A stretch of 32,124 nucleotides of DNA, from assembly GCA_016792605.1 (NCBI GenBank), contig JAEULC010000241.1, positions 1 to 32,124 on the forward strand, read 5' to 3'. The position numbers were made by a program, and so were the translations under genes. Position 1 is the first letter of the stretch. Every line of letters begins with the position of its first letter. This document shows positions 24,385-32,034 of this stretch, one piece after another. The notes beneath the pieces are model-generated. The model ran no database searches, had not been told where the DNA came from, and saw only the letters and a program-made list of their open reading frames with translations. Source of the stretch: Rhodospirillales bacterium (GTDB taxonomy: Bacteria > Pseudomonadota > Alphaproteobacteria > JAEULC01).

Positions 24385-24774
24385 ATGCCGCCGAAGTATC
24401 ACCTGATCGACGGGTTGCCGAAATCCGTCTCGCCCAGCAGCCACGCCGCCGAGGCCGATGGTTTCGTCTTCCTGACCGGCCAGTTCGGCCGCGACCTCGA
24501 CAATCCCGACGCGCCGCTGCCCGAGGGGATCGAGGCACAGACCGAGCGCACGCTCGCCAACATGAGGCGCGTGCTGGGTGCGCTCGGCCTCACGATGGAA
24601 AACATCGCCAGCGTCCGGGTCTTCCTGACCCAGTTCAAGCGCGACTACGCGGCGATGAACGCGGTCTACGCCCGGCACTTCGCCGGCGCCGCAAGGCCGG
24701 CGCGCACCTGTGTCGGCGTGACCGACCTGGTGCGCGACGCCTTGATCGAGATCGACTGCGTGGCGAAGCGGTGA
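24385..24774 (+). CDS. RidA/YjgF/UK114-family enamine/imine deaminase
   Basis: 129 residues. The Rid fold signature is GFVFLTGQFGRD (25-36), VRVFLTQFKRDYAAMNAVYA (72-91) and the substrate Arg in PARTCVGV (103-110). Rid proteins hydrolyse reactive enamines and imines or take part in catabolic pathways. It lies 64 bases after xsc on the same strand, so co-transcription is likely, perhaps removing an imine formed by upstream amine-linked sulfonate oxidation (inference). It has no unusual features. Confidence 0.9.
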   Translation: MPPKYHLIDGLPKSVSPSSHAAEADGFVFLTGQFGRDLDNPDAPLPEGIEAQTERTLANMRRVLGALGLTMENIASVRVFLTQFKRDYAAMNAVYARHFAGAARPARTCVGVTDLVRDALIEIDCVAKR

Positions 24775-24781
24775 GGCGGCG

Positions 24782-24955
24782 CTAGCGGACCGCGCCGGTG
24801 CGAATCTCGGCGACTTGCGGGGCGTCGTGGCCCTGCTTGCCGCCGGCAGCGTCGACCAGCCACAGGCCGGCGACGGCGATGGTCACGGCGATCGCGGCGG
24901 AGGCCATGCCGAACGCCAGGGTGGAACAGGTAAGCTTGATGAAATTCGTGATCAT
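24782..24955 (-). CDS. Small single-pass membrane or secreted protein (57 aa)
   Basis: A 57-codon ORF too short for most gene callers. It starts at ATG 24955 with a strong GGGAGG ribosome site (24966-24961) five bases upstream. The protein begins MITNFIKLTCSTLAFGMASA and has one hydrophobic helix through residue ~36 (AIAVTIAVAGLWLV), then a polar tail ending in RTGAVR. It ends 7 bases from the convergent RidA stop. Function unknown; the good ribosome site and hydrophobic helix are the main support. Confidence 0.6.
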   Translation of the reverse strand: MITNFIKLTCSTLAFGMASAAIAVTIAVAGLWLVDAAGGKQGHDAPQVAEIRTGAVR

Positions 24956-25087
24956 GGAAACCTCCCGTAGGGCAGACGCGAGGACAATCCAGCGAATGGT
25001 GCGATGCTAGGACACACCGGCGTTAACCGCAGTGCGCTGCGTCACAGGAGAAATTGACGCTCTTCGTGAAACCGAGGGTTGAGGCGC

Positions 25088-26407
25088 TCAGATCTCCCGA
25101 CCCAGCAGCGTGTCCTCGAACGGGAAGGTCGAGAGCAACTCGTAGCCCGTGTCTGTCACCAGAACCTGCTGCTCCAGCTTCACGCCCTCCAGCCCGCCGG
25201 CGCGGCCGATATAGCTCTCGCAGCACAGCACCATGCCCGGCACCACCTCGCCGTCCTCGGCGCCGGTCGCGAAATGGCCGCGGGCGACGATGGTCGGCCA
25301 TTGGCCGTAGAGGCCGACGCCGTGCCAGGTCATCGAGATGGTGTTGGCGCGGAACTCCTCGGGCACGGGGAAGGCGTTGTCGGACATCGCCCGGAACGAT
25401 GCGCCCGGCTTCACCAGGTCGAGGTTGTGGTGGAGCTGGTCCCAGGCCATGCGGTAGAGGCGGCGCTGCTCGCCGGTCGCGCGGTTGGGTGGGCACAGGA
25501 AGCTGCGGCTGATGTCGGCGTCGTAGCCGAACGGGCCGATCATGTCGGTGTCGATCGAGATCATCTCGCCCGGCCGCACCCGGCGCTCGGTTGCCTCCTG
25601 GTACCAGGGATTGGTGCGCGCGCCCGAGGACAGGAGCCGCGTGTCCATGTACTCGCCGCCCATCTCGACATTGGTCTGCTCCAGGATCGCCCACAGGTCG
25701 ATCTCGGTCCGGCCCGGCTCGATGGCGGTTCGCATGCGGAAGAGCGCGGCGTCCGCCACCGCCATGGCGGCGGAAATGCAGGCGATCTCCTCGGCCGACT
25801 TCACCGACTGCGCGTGGCTCATCATGCGCGCGCCGCTGACCACCTCGACGCCGGCGTCGGCCAGCGCCAGGCCGGCGAAGTAGTCGAGATGCCGGTCGAT
25901 CGCCAGGCGCGGCCTGCCGCCATGGCGCTTGGGCAGCAGGTCGCGCATCGTCTGCGCCCAGCGCCGGGTCATCTCCTGCTGCGCCGCGTTGGCGCCGAAA
26001 TCGCCGCGGGCGAAGCGGTAGATCGCGGTGCGCGCCTCGGCGACGGTTTCCAGCCCAGCCGCCAGATGTTCCGAGCCGCCGTATTCGAACGCGATCGCCT
26101 TGCCCTCGGCGGGGATGAAGGCCGTGCGGATCGCGCTGTGCATCGCCCAGGGCTGCATGTTGCGGATGCCGGTGGCGTAGCGGATCAGGACGGGGTCGAC
26201 GAGCAGGATGGCGTCGACGTCGTGCCGGCGCAGTTCCTGCTGCACCCGGCCCAGTCGGTAGAGCCGCAGCGCCCGCATGTCGATCTGGGGCGCGGCATGG
26301 TCCATGACGCCGGCGCCCAGGCTCCGCCGCGATGCGCCGGACAGGGTGTAGTCGCGGTCTTCCTGGGCCTGGCGGCGGTCGGGGGCGGACGAAGGGGCTT
26401 CGGGCAT
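25088..26407 (-). CDS. M24 metallopeptidase-fold protein of the DddP-like subgroup (Xaa-Pro peptidase-like)
   Basis: 439 residues. A creatinase-type N-domain (45-195) precedes the M24 'pita-bread' domain (200-439). The sequence resembles the DMSP lyase DddP: DPVLIRYATGIRNMQPW (71-87), GGEYMDTRLLSSGARTNPWY (250-269), HGVGLYGQWP (362-371). All six iron ligands recalled for Ruegeria DddP (D295, D297, D307, H371, E406, E421) align at a constant offset of 9: Asp286, Asp288, Asp298, His362, Glu397, Glu412. The proposed catalytic Asp377 is Gly368, so DMSP cleavage is doubtful; a related lyase or hydrolase is more likely. Divergent from the LysR gene. Confidence 0.88.
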   Translation of the reverse strand: MPEAPSSAPDRRQAQEDRDYTLSGASRRSLGAGVMDHAAPQIDMRALRLYRLGRVQQELRRHDVDAILLVDPVLIRYATGIRNMQPWAMHSAIRTAFIPAEGKAIAFEYGGSEHLAAGLETVAEARTAIYRFARGDFGANAAQQEMTRRWAQTMRDLLPKRHGGRPRLAIDRHLDYFAGLALADAGVEVVSGARMMSHAQSVKSAEEIACISAAMAVADAALFRMRTAIEPGRTEIDLWAILEQTNVEMGGEYMDTRLLSSGARTNPWYQEATERRVRPGEMISIDTDMIGPFGYDADISRSFLCPPNRATGEQRRLYRMAWDQLHHNLDLVKPGASFRAMSDNAFPVPEEFRANTISMTWHGVGLYGQWPTIVARGHFATGAEDGEVVPGMVLCCESYIGRAGGLEGVKLEQQVLVTDTGYELLSTFPFEDTLLGREI

Positions 26408-26520
26408 GGGGGCTCCGGCGGGTGTCGGCGGCTGATGCCACTATAGCGCCGCCGATGAAGCCTGCTGGCGACGGTCCGCGTCCCCTAGCGGCTGAGACGC
26501 GACATGGCGCGGGCGGCAGG

Positions 26521-26539
26521 CTATAAGCAGAATTTATAG
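26521..26539. promoter_or_regulatory. LysR-type operator in the M24/LysR divergent promoter
   Basis: CTATAA-GCAGAAT-TTATAG is a perfect inverted repeat (6-bp arms, 7-base spacer) containing ATAA-N7-TTAT, the T-N11-A LysR box. It sits 25 bases before the LysR start and 114 bases before the M24 start, the usual place for autoregulation and divergent activation. It is AT-rich in a GC-rich gap. Confidence 0.7.
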
Positions 26540-26563
26540 GATGGCAACCGGAGTGCCGGGCGC

Positions 26564-27466
26564 GTGGCCAAGGAAGCGAAGAAGCGGCAGGGCGGGCTGA
26601 GCCTGACGGCGCTTAGGGTGTTCGCCGCCGTCGTCGACAGCGGCTCGTTCTCGCGCGCCGCTGAAACCCTGGGCATGAGCCAGCCGAACGTGTCCTTCCA
26701 GGTGGTCAACCTGGAGCAGGCCTGTGGAGTGCGGCTGTTGCAGCGGCGCCAGCCCGTGTCGTTGACCGATGCCGGGCGTGATCTCTTCGTGCGCGCGCGA
26801 CTGATCCTGAGCCGGGTGGACGAGTTCGAGAGCTCGGTGCGCGACCTGCGCGACCTGCAGCGCGGGCGGCTGACGATCGGGTTCTCCAGCCCGGCCGCGG
26901 CGCTGGGCCTGATCGCGGTTTTCCTTCGCGCCCATCCCGGGATCGAGGTCGCGACCGCGCTCGGCAATACCGAGTCGCTGCTCGCCGACATCCAGAACTG
27001 CCGGATCGATGTCGGGATCATGACCCTCACCGAGCCGCGCCCGGCGCTGACCAACACGCTGATCGCCGAGCAGCACCTGGTCGCCTGCCTGCCGCGCCGG
27101 CACCGGCTTGCCCGCGCCGACGCTATCTCGCTCGCGGAGCTGGCCGGCGAGCCGCTGGTCGTCCGCGAACCCGGCTCGATGACCCAGCAGCTTCTCGACC
27201 GCGTGCTGGCCGAACGGGGCCTGGCCCCGCCGGTGCGGCTGCGCGTGGCCAGCCGGGAGGCGCTGAAGGAGGCGGTGGCGCAGGGCATCGGGCTCGGCGC
27301 GGTGCTGCACGACGAGGCGGGCAGCGACCTGCGGCTGCGCATCGTGCCGATCACCGGCATCGCGGTGCGGGCGGGGATCTACGCCGTGTCGTTGAACGAA
27401 TCGATTGACCTGCCGGCGGTCGCGGCCTTTGTCGCGCTCGCGGCCAAGACGGGGGTGGCCGCGTAG
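26564..27466 (+). CDS. LysR-family transcriptional regulator
   Basis: 300 residues from a GTG at 26564; a TAG stop upstream (26537-26539) excludes a longer protein, and the ATG at 26541 is out of frame. The helix-turn-helix (about 14-73) reads LTALRVFAAVVDSGSFSRAA and then ETLGMSQPNVSFQVVNLEQA. The effector-binding domain (about 95-295) contains GRLTIGFSSPAAALGLIAVF and the HRLARADAISLAEL hinge. The N-terminal MAKEAKKRQGG tail is basic. It is divergent from the DddP-like M24 gene with a LysR box between, so that gene is the likely target. The ligand is unknown. Confidence 0.92.
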   Translation: MAKEAKKRQGGLSLTALRVFAAVVDSGSFSRAAETLGMSQPNVSFQVVNLEQACGVRLLQRRQPVSLTDAGRDLFVRARLILSRVDEFESSVRDLRDLQRGRLTIGFSSPAAALGLIAVFLRAHPGIEVATALGNTESLLADIQNCRIDVGIMTLTEPRPALTNTLIAEQHLVACLPRRHRLARADAISLAELAGEPLVVREPGSMTQQLLDRVLAERGLAPPVRLRVASREALKEAVAQGIGLGAVLHDEAGSDLRLRIVPITGIAVRAGIYAVSLNESIDLPAVAAFVALAAKTGVAA

Positions 27467-27474
27467 CGCCCCGA

Positions 27475-28047
27475 TCAATGCGCCAGGTGGCGCCCGCAGG
27501 CCTCGGCGTATTTCAGGTAGTACTCGAAGCTCTCGGTGCGGGCGTGGGGGTCCTTCGCCGCCTCGTCGAAGCGCCGGAGCTTCGTCGCCTCCGTGAACCA
27601 CGGCAGGCGCTCGAACGCGGCCATCTCCTCGGGGGACATCGGGCCGCCCTGCAGCGTCAGGCTCTGCATGGAATCGCTCGACAGGGTGGCGAAATACCCG
27701 GGCTCGGCGGCGCACAGGTAGCGCTTTGCCGGCACGTGCAGGCGGACAGGCTCGCTGACCGATGCCGGGAAGCGCTCGGCCAGCCATCTTGCGCCCTGTT
27801 CCTCGTGGCGGTCGTCGATGCCATGCGAAGCCGGATCCTCGCCCAGGGCGTGGATCATGTGCCCGACGTCATGCAGCAGCGCGGCCGTGATCAGGCTCGG
27901 CTCCGCGCTCGCGGCCTCCGCGGCGGCGGCGCATTGCAGCGCATGCTGGAGCTGGTTGATGCGCGCCAAGCCGTAGCGGCGGGTGGCCCGCCCACCGAAG
28001 ATCTCGAGCAGTTCGTCACGGAGGGTCGCCATCGATGCCTTGTCCAT
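27475..28047 (-). CDS. HD-domain protein of the PhnZ-like (phosphonate-associated) group
   Basis: 190 residues. HD-fold metal residues are His35 (QHALQCA), His59-Asp60 (LLHDVGH), His81 (DDRHEEQGARWL), His104 (RLHVPAKRYLC) and Asp161 (RRFDEAA). The spacing and the segments PVRLHVPAKRYLCAAEPGY and SLTLQGGPMSPEE match PhnZ-type HD proteins, mixed-valent diiron oxygenases that break the C-P bond of hydroxyphosphonates. The PhnZ residues Tyr24 and Glu27 correspond to Tyr25 and Ala28, so the Glu is missing. No phosphonate transport or phnY gene is in the window. The start is uncertain: Met1 at 28047 has no clear ribosome site and Met6 at 28032 is possible. It converges with the LysR gene, 8 bases apart. 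Confidence 0.85.
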   Translation of the reverse strand: MDKASMATLRDELLEIFGGRATRRYGLARINQLQHALQCAAAAEAASAEPSLITAALLHDVGHMIHALGEDPASHGIDDRHEEQGARWLAERFPASVSEPVRLHVPAKRYLCAAEPGYFATLSSDSMQSLTLQGGPMSPEEMAAFERLPWFTEATKLRRFDEAAKDPHARTESFEYYLKYAEACGRHLAH

Positions 28048-28212
28048 AAGTTACACAAATATGAAATCTATTATGATAATTATCTCTTATTTCTTAAGGT
28101 GACGCAAGCGGCGCTTTCGGTCGCCGCCGGCAGTCGGCGTCAGCGCCGCCCCGCGTCCGTTGCGCCCGGTTTCCCCCCGGCAACCCATGATGTAGCCTGT
28201 TGATCCCAAAGG

Positions 28213-30735
28213 GTGAGGCATGGCGGCCGGGCCAGGGAGGGTACGGTCATCGACACGCTCGCGACCATCAAGTCGGCCGACCGGAAGACGCGGGCGCGCG
28301 GGTTGTCGATCAGCGCGGTGCTGGTGATGTTCGCCCTGGTGATCGGCCTGCCGGTGCTGGGGTTCTGCGCCGTCGCCCTGTCGCGGTACGCCGAGGCCGA
28401 GCGGCGCGACGCCGAGAATCTGGCGCGATCGGTGGCCCGCGCCCTGGCGGCCGAGGTCGACAAGGACCTGGCGGCCCAGTTCGCCATGCTGGACGTGCTG
28501 TCGCGCTCGCCGCTGCTGGCGAGCGGCGAGCTCAGCGGCTTTTACGAGATGGCAGTGCTGGCACTGGGGCGCCGCGACGTCCAGGTCGTGCTGCGCGACC
28601 GCGACGGGCGGCAGCTCGTTAACACGCGCGAGCCCTGGGCGGCCGCGCTGCCCGCGCAACCGCTGAGCGATGTCGACCGCCTGGTGCTGGATTCCCGCCG
28701 CGCCCAGGTGACCGGGCTGGTCCAGGACGCCGTCGCCGGCGAGCCGGCCTATGCCGTGACTGGCCCGGTGCTGGAGCGGGGGGAGGTGGCCGGGCTGATC
28801 CAGCTCTTGCTCGATCCGGCGCGGCTGACGGCGATCCTGGCGGGCCCGGCCCTGCCGCGCGGATGGAAGGCGGCGATCCTGGACCGCGGCGGCGCCGCCC
28901 TGGCGGCGAGCGACGCCCCGGGCGTGCCGGCGGCATCGCCGTTCGGGCTGGCGTCGATCCGCGGCCCCGGCGTGACCGAGGGCGTGCGGACGATTGCCGA
29001 CGCCCAGGGCCAGGCGCAGCTCCTGGCCTTCGCGCGTCCCTCGGCGGGCGGGTGGACCGTGGCGGCCTGGACCCCCGTGGCGGCGATCCAGGCGCCGTTG
29101 GCGCGGGGCTGGTGGCTGCTGGCGGCCTTTGGCGCGGTGTCGATCGCGTTTTCCGCCGTGCTGGCCAGCATCGTGGGCGCGACGATCGCCCGGCCGATCC
29201 GCTGGCTCGCCGAGGCCGGCCCGTCCCTGGCGTCCGGCCAGCGCTTCGCCGCGGCGCGCAGCTACCTGCGCGAGGCCAACGAGGTGGGGCAGGCGCTGGT
29301 CGAGGCGTCGGTCAGCCTGCAGCGCCGCGACGAGGCGTTGCGCGACAGCGACGCGCGGCTGCGCAGCCGGCTGCACGAACTGGAAGCGGTCTACGAAACC
29401 GCCCCGATCGGCATCGTGGTGATGGATACCGCGCTCCGGATCAGCCGCGTCAACCGCCGCTTCGCCCGGATCGCCGGGCAGCCGGGCGACGAGCCGGTCG
29501 GGCGGCTAATCTGGGACGTGGTGCCCGGGCTGCGCCAGCAGGCCGAGCCGATCTTCCGCGAGGTGCTGAAGTCCGGCCGCGAGACCCGCGACGTGGAGCT
29601 GACCGGGCAGATCCTGGCTTCCGGCGAGTTCACCCATGACTGGCTGGGCCATTTCTACCCGCTGATCGGCGACGACCGGTCGATCATCGGGGTCGGGATG
29701 ATGATCGAGGAGGTGGCGCAGCGGCGCCGCAACCAGCGCGCCAACGCCCAGCTCGCGGCGATGGTGATGGCCTCGGGCGACGCGATCATGTGCCTGTCGA
29801 CCGACGGCGTGATCCTGACCTGGAACCCGGCGGCCGAGCGCCTGTTCGGCTACGCCGCCGCCGACGCGATCGGCCAGTCCGCGCGCATCCTCTACCCGCC
29901 CGAGGCGGCGGCGGAGTTCGAGGGCAATTACCGCCGGCTGCGCGACGGCGAGAGCCTCGCCTGCGACGCCGTCCGCCGCCACCGCGACGGGCACGCGCTC
30001 GATGTCGCGGTCAACATCGCCCCGATCCGCCAGGGCGAGGACGGGCCGCTGGTCGGCTTGGTGGCGGTGGTGCGGGACATCCGCGAGCAGAAGCGCCGGG
30101 AGGAGCACGTGCGCTTCATCCTGCGCGAGCTGTCGCACCGCACCAAGAACCTGCTCGCCATCGTCCAGGCGATGGCGCGGCAGACGGCGATCAAGAGCGA
30201 GAGCATCGAGGATTTCGAGCGCCGATTCTCGGGCCGGCTGCAGGGGCTGGCGCATTCGCACGACCTGCTGGTCAAGGAGGGCTGGACCGGCGTGTCGCTG
30301 AAGGCGCTGGTGCGCACGCAGCTCTCGTCGTTCCTGGAGCCGGGCGACGAGCGGCTGGACGTCGCTGGCCCGCACCTGCGCCTGAAGCCCGAGGCCGCGC
30401 AGCCCCTGGGGCTGGCGCTGCACGAGATGGCGACCAACGCCACGAAGTACGGCGCGCTGTCGGTGCCCGAGGGCAGGGTCACGGTGCGCTGGGAGCACGA
30501 CCCGGAGGGGCGCCGCCTGCGCATTACCTGGCGCGAGCGCGGCGGTCCACGGGTGGAGCCGCCGAAGACCCGGGGCTTCGGCTACCAGCTCGTCGACTGG
30601 ATGGTCGCCAGCGCCATGGACGGCACGGTGTCGATCGACTTCGCGCCCGAAGGCCTGGAATGGGTGCTCGACGTGACCGACGACAACCTGTCGAAATCAG
30701 GGCACTTGTCGGAGAAGCCGCAACTCGTAGACTAG
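28213..30735 (+). CDS. Membrane sensor histidine kinase, HWE family, with two PAS domains
   Basis: 840 residues. Two transmembrane helices (about 32-57 and 298-324) bracket a ~240-residue periplasmic sensor of Cache type. A HAMP-like linker (325-385), PAS1 (about 390-500, APIGIVVMDTALRISRVNRR) and PAS2 (about 512-625, GVILTWNPAAERLFGY) follow. The kinase core has LSHRTKNLLAIVQAMARQ (phospho-His642), N-box LHEMATNATKYGALS (736-750), the defining W-x-E in ITWRERGG (773-775) and GFGYQLV (788-794). HWE kinases often serve in light, general-stress or chemotaxis-like signalling; the partner is unknown. The start is uncertain: GTG 28213 is the first codon available, yet a strong AGGGAGGG (28234-28241) lies inside the frame. 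Confidence 0.92.
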   Translation: MRHGGRAREGTVIDTLATIKSADRKTRARGLSISAVLVMFALVIGLPVLGFCAVALSRYAEAERRDAENLARSVARALAAEVDKDLAAQFAMLDVLSRSPLLASGELSGFYEMAVLALGRRDVQVVLRDRDGRQLVNTREPWAAALPAQPLSDVDRLVLDSRRAQVTGLVQDAVAGEPAYAVTGPVLERGEVAGLIQLLLDPARLTAILAGPALPRGWKAAILDRGGAALAASDAPGVPAASPFGLASIRGPGVTEGVRTIADAQGQAQLLAFARPSAGGWTVAAWTPVAAIQAPLARGWWLLAAFGAVSIAFSAVLASIVGATIARPIRWLAEAGPSLASGQRFAAARSYLREANEVGQALVEASVSLQRRDEALRDSDARLRSRLHELEAVYETAPIGIVVMDTALRISRVNRRFARIAGQPGDEPVGRLIWDVVPGLRQQAEPIFREVLKSGRETRDVELTGQILASGEFTHDWLGHFYPLIGDDRSIIGVGMMIEEVAQRRRNQRANAQLAAMVMASGDAIMCLSTDGVILTWNPAAERLFGYAAADAIGQSARILYPPEAAAEFEGNYRRLRDGESLACDAVRRHRDGHALDVAVNIAPIRQGEDGPLVGLVAVVRDIREQKRREEHVRFILRELSHRTKNLLAIVQAMARQTAIKSESIEDFERRFSGRLQGLAHSHDLLVKEGWTGVSLKALVRTQLSSFLEPGDERLDVAGPHLRLKPEAAQPLGLALHEMATNATKYGALSVPEGRVTVRWEHDPEGRRLRITWRERGGPRVEPPKTRGFGYQLVDWMVASAMDGTVSIDFAPEGLEWVLDVTDDNLSKSGHLSEKPQLVD

Positions 30736-30768
30736 GCGCCCGGGGACCGCGGACGCTTCGGAGGAGCA

Positions 30769-31137
30769 ATGGCGTTGCATCGGATCGTGGCACTGACGCT
30801 GGTGGGGATGGTAGCGGGGGCCGGGGCGGCCCTGGCCGAGCCGGCCAAGTTCACCTGGTACGGCGTGGGCGAGAACGTGACGGGCAGCTCGAAATGCCCG
30901 GGCTATACGCTGCGCATCACGGCCTATGTCGAGAACGGCAAGATCTGGGGCGAGTGGCAGCAGACCGGGCGGGTGGTGCGCAGCTTCGAGTTCCCGCTCG
31001 CGGCCGACGGCTCGTTCGGCGGCCAGGTCGACCTGCAGGCGAGCATCATGAACGTGAAGGGCCAGGCCTCGGCCGACGACGCCCGCTTCGACATGAAGGG
31101 CTACTGCATCTTCGGCGGCCGGCTGAAGAAGGAATAG
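30769..31137 (+). CDS. Small secreted protein, unknown function
   Basis: 122 residues. ATG follows GGAGGAG six bases upstream. A signal peptide (MALHRIVALTLVGMVAGAGA, cleavage near ALA/EP at 23) is clear. The mature ~99 residues are beta-rich (KFTWYGVGENVTGSSKCPGY; GEWQQTGRVV) and hold two Cys (KCPG and YCIF), probably a disulfide in the periplasm. Not recognised. It begins 33 bases after the HWE kinase stop, so it might be co-transcribed with it. Confidence 0.82.
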   Translation: MALHRIVALTLVGMVAGAGAALAEPAKFTWYGVGENVTGSSKCPGYTLRITAYVENGKIWGEWQQTGRVVRSFEFPLAADGSFGGQVDLQASIMNVKGQASADDARFDMKGYCIFGGRLKKE

Positions 31138-31228
31138 CGCCCCCGGCGGCAACCTTTGCCCGCGCCCCGCGTTGCCGCCACAGGAGCCCGTCCGGCATTG
31201 CCGGCACGGAGCCAGTTCGGAGGTTGCC

Positions 31229-31579
31229 ATGGCGCGGATGCATCTGGTCGCGGCCGAGATCGCCAGCGACGCTCCTTGCCGGTTCCGCTTCCAGCTCGAG
31301 CAGTCCGATGGCCGGGCGGCGTCGCTCGCGCTCGACGTGCCGTTCTCGGCCGCGGACAGCGGCGGTCCCGATGTCGGCCGAATCTTCGCCGCGGCGCGCG
31401 CGGAACTGGTCTCCACGCTGCTTGGCGCCTTCACCGAAGCCTGCCGGCTCGACGACGGCCTGGTGCCGCGCCAGGCCCAGGCCGCCCCCAACAGTGCCAC
31501 GACGCTGGACCTGCGGCGGACTCCGGCCGCCAATGACGATCATCGCGCGCGCGCCTTTCGCGCCGGCGGAACGTCTTAA
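31229..31579 (+). CDS. Hypothetical protein (116 aa)
   Basis: The ATG at 31229 is preceded by CGGAGG (31218-31223); an in-frame ATG 19 codons earlier has no ribosome site. The first ~75 residues could form a small mixed domain (LVAAEIASDAPCRFRFQLEQ; FAAARAELVSTLLGAFTEAC). The last ~35 are Ala/Arg/Pro-rich and probably disordered. No signal peptide, no transmembrane helix, no known family. It is followed 59 bases later by a strong terminator, so it ends the transcript. Confidence 0.65.
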   Translation: MARMHLVAAEIASDAPCRFRFQLEQSDGRAASLALDVPFSAADSGGPDVGRIFAAARAELVSTLLGAFTEACRLDDGLVPRQAQAAPNSATTLDLRRTPAANDDHRARAFRAGGTS

Positions 31580-31638
31580 CTTTCTCCCCGTTTGAAGACG
31601 GCTCGCGGCCCCGTCAGGACCGACAGGGTCGAGGGTAA

Positions 31639-31682
31639 GGCGCGTGCTGGAGTTCATGGGCCCGGCACGCGCCGCATTTTTT
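31639..31682 (+). terminator. Intrinsic terminator
   Basis: GGCGCGTGC (31639-31647) and GCACGCGCC (31665-31673) form a perfect 9-bp stem around a 17-base loop, followed by GCATTTTTT (31674-31682). It is the clearest Rho-independent terminator in the window and ends the rightward transcript from the kinase and small-gene region. Confidence 0.8.
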
Positions 31683-31762
31683 CGCCCCCGCGATGCGCCG
31701 TTGCGTCGGGAACCCTGTGATCATTGCGGCGTTCTCCCTGCACGAACGCAATGGAGGGTGCC

Positions 31763-31951
31763 ATGGATCGAATGATGCCGATTGCCGTCGCCTTCGCGCT
31801 GGGCGCGGTTGCCGCTTCGATGGTGCAGTTCCCGTCGCAGTCCTGGTCGAATGCTGCTGGTGGCGACCAGGTGCTGATCGAGCCGCTGGACACGGGCGCG
31901 CGCTACACCCTGCCAGCCGACGTCGCCGGGCTGCGCGTCTTCATGCGCTAA
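31763..31951 (+). CDS. Small membrane or secreted protein (62 aa)
   Basis: 62 residues from ATG 31763, with GGAGGG (31753-31758) as ribosome site. It starts MDRMMPIAVAFALGAVAASM, one hydrophobic helix or uncleaved signal, then a short domain (DQVLIEPLDTGARYTLPADV) with no known family. It lies between the terminator and the transglutaminase-like gene, 83 bases upstream of the latter. The real start might be one of the nearby Met codons (Met4, Met5). Confidence 0.6.
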   Translation: MDRMMPIAVAFALGAVAASMVQFPSQSWSNAAGGDQVLIEPLDTGARYTLPADVAGLRVFMR

Positions 31952-32034
31952 CAGGTCCCTTGAACCTGCCGCCGACAGCCGAGAATTCGCTTGCCGCATC
32001 CGCTCCGCCGGTCCAGAAGAGGATCGGCGGTGCC

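Noticed and set aside
25088-26407. Straight call of dddP (DMSP lyase)
   Set aside because: The proposed catalytic Asp is Gly, so the gene symbol is not justified despite the matching metal site.
28048-28110. AT-rich patch before the HD gene as a possible regulator site or foreign DNA scar
   Set aside because: It has no clean inverted or direct repeat; it probably contains only the HD gene promoter.
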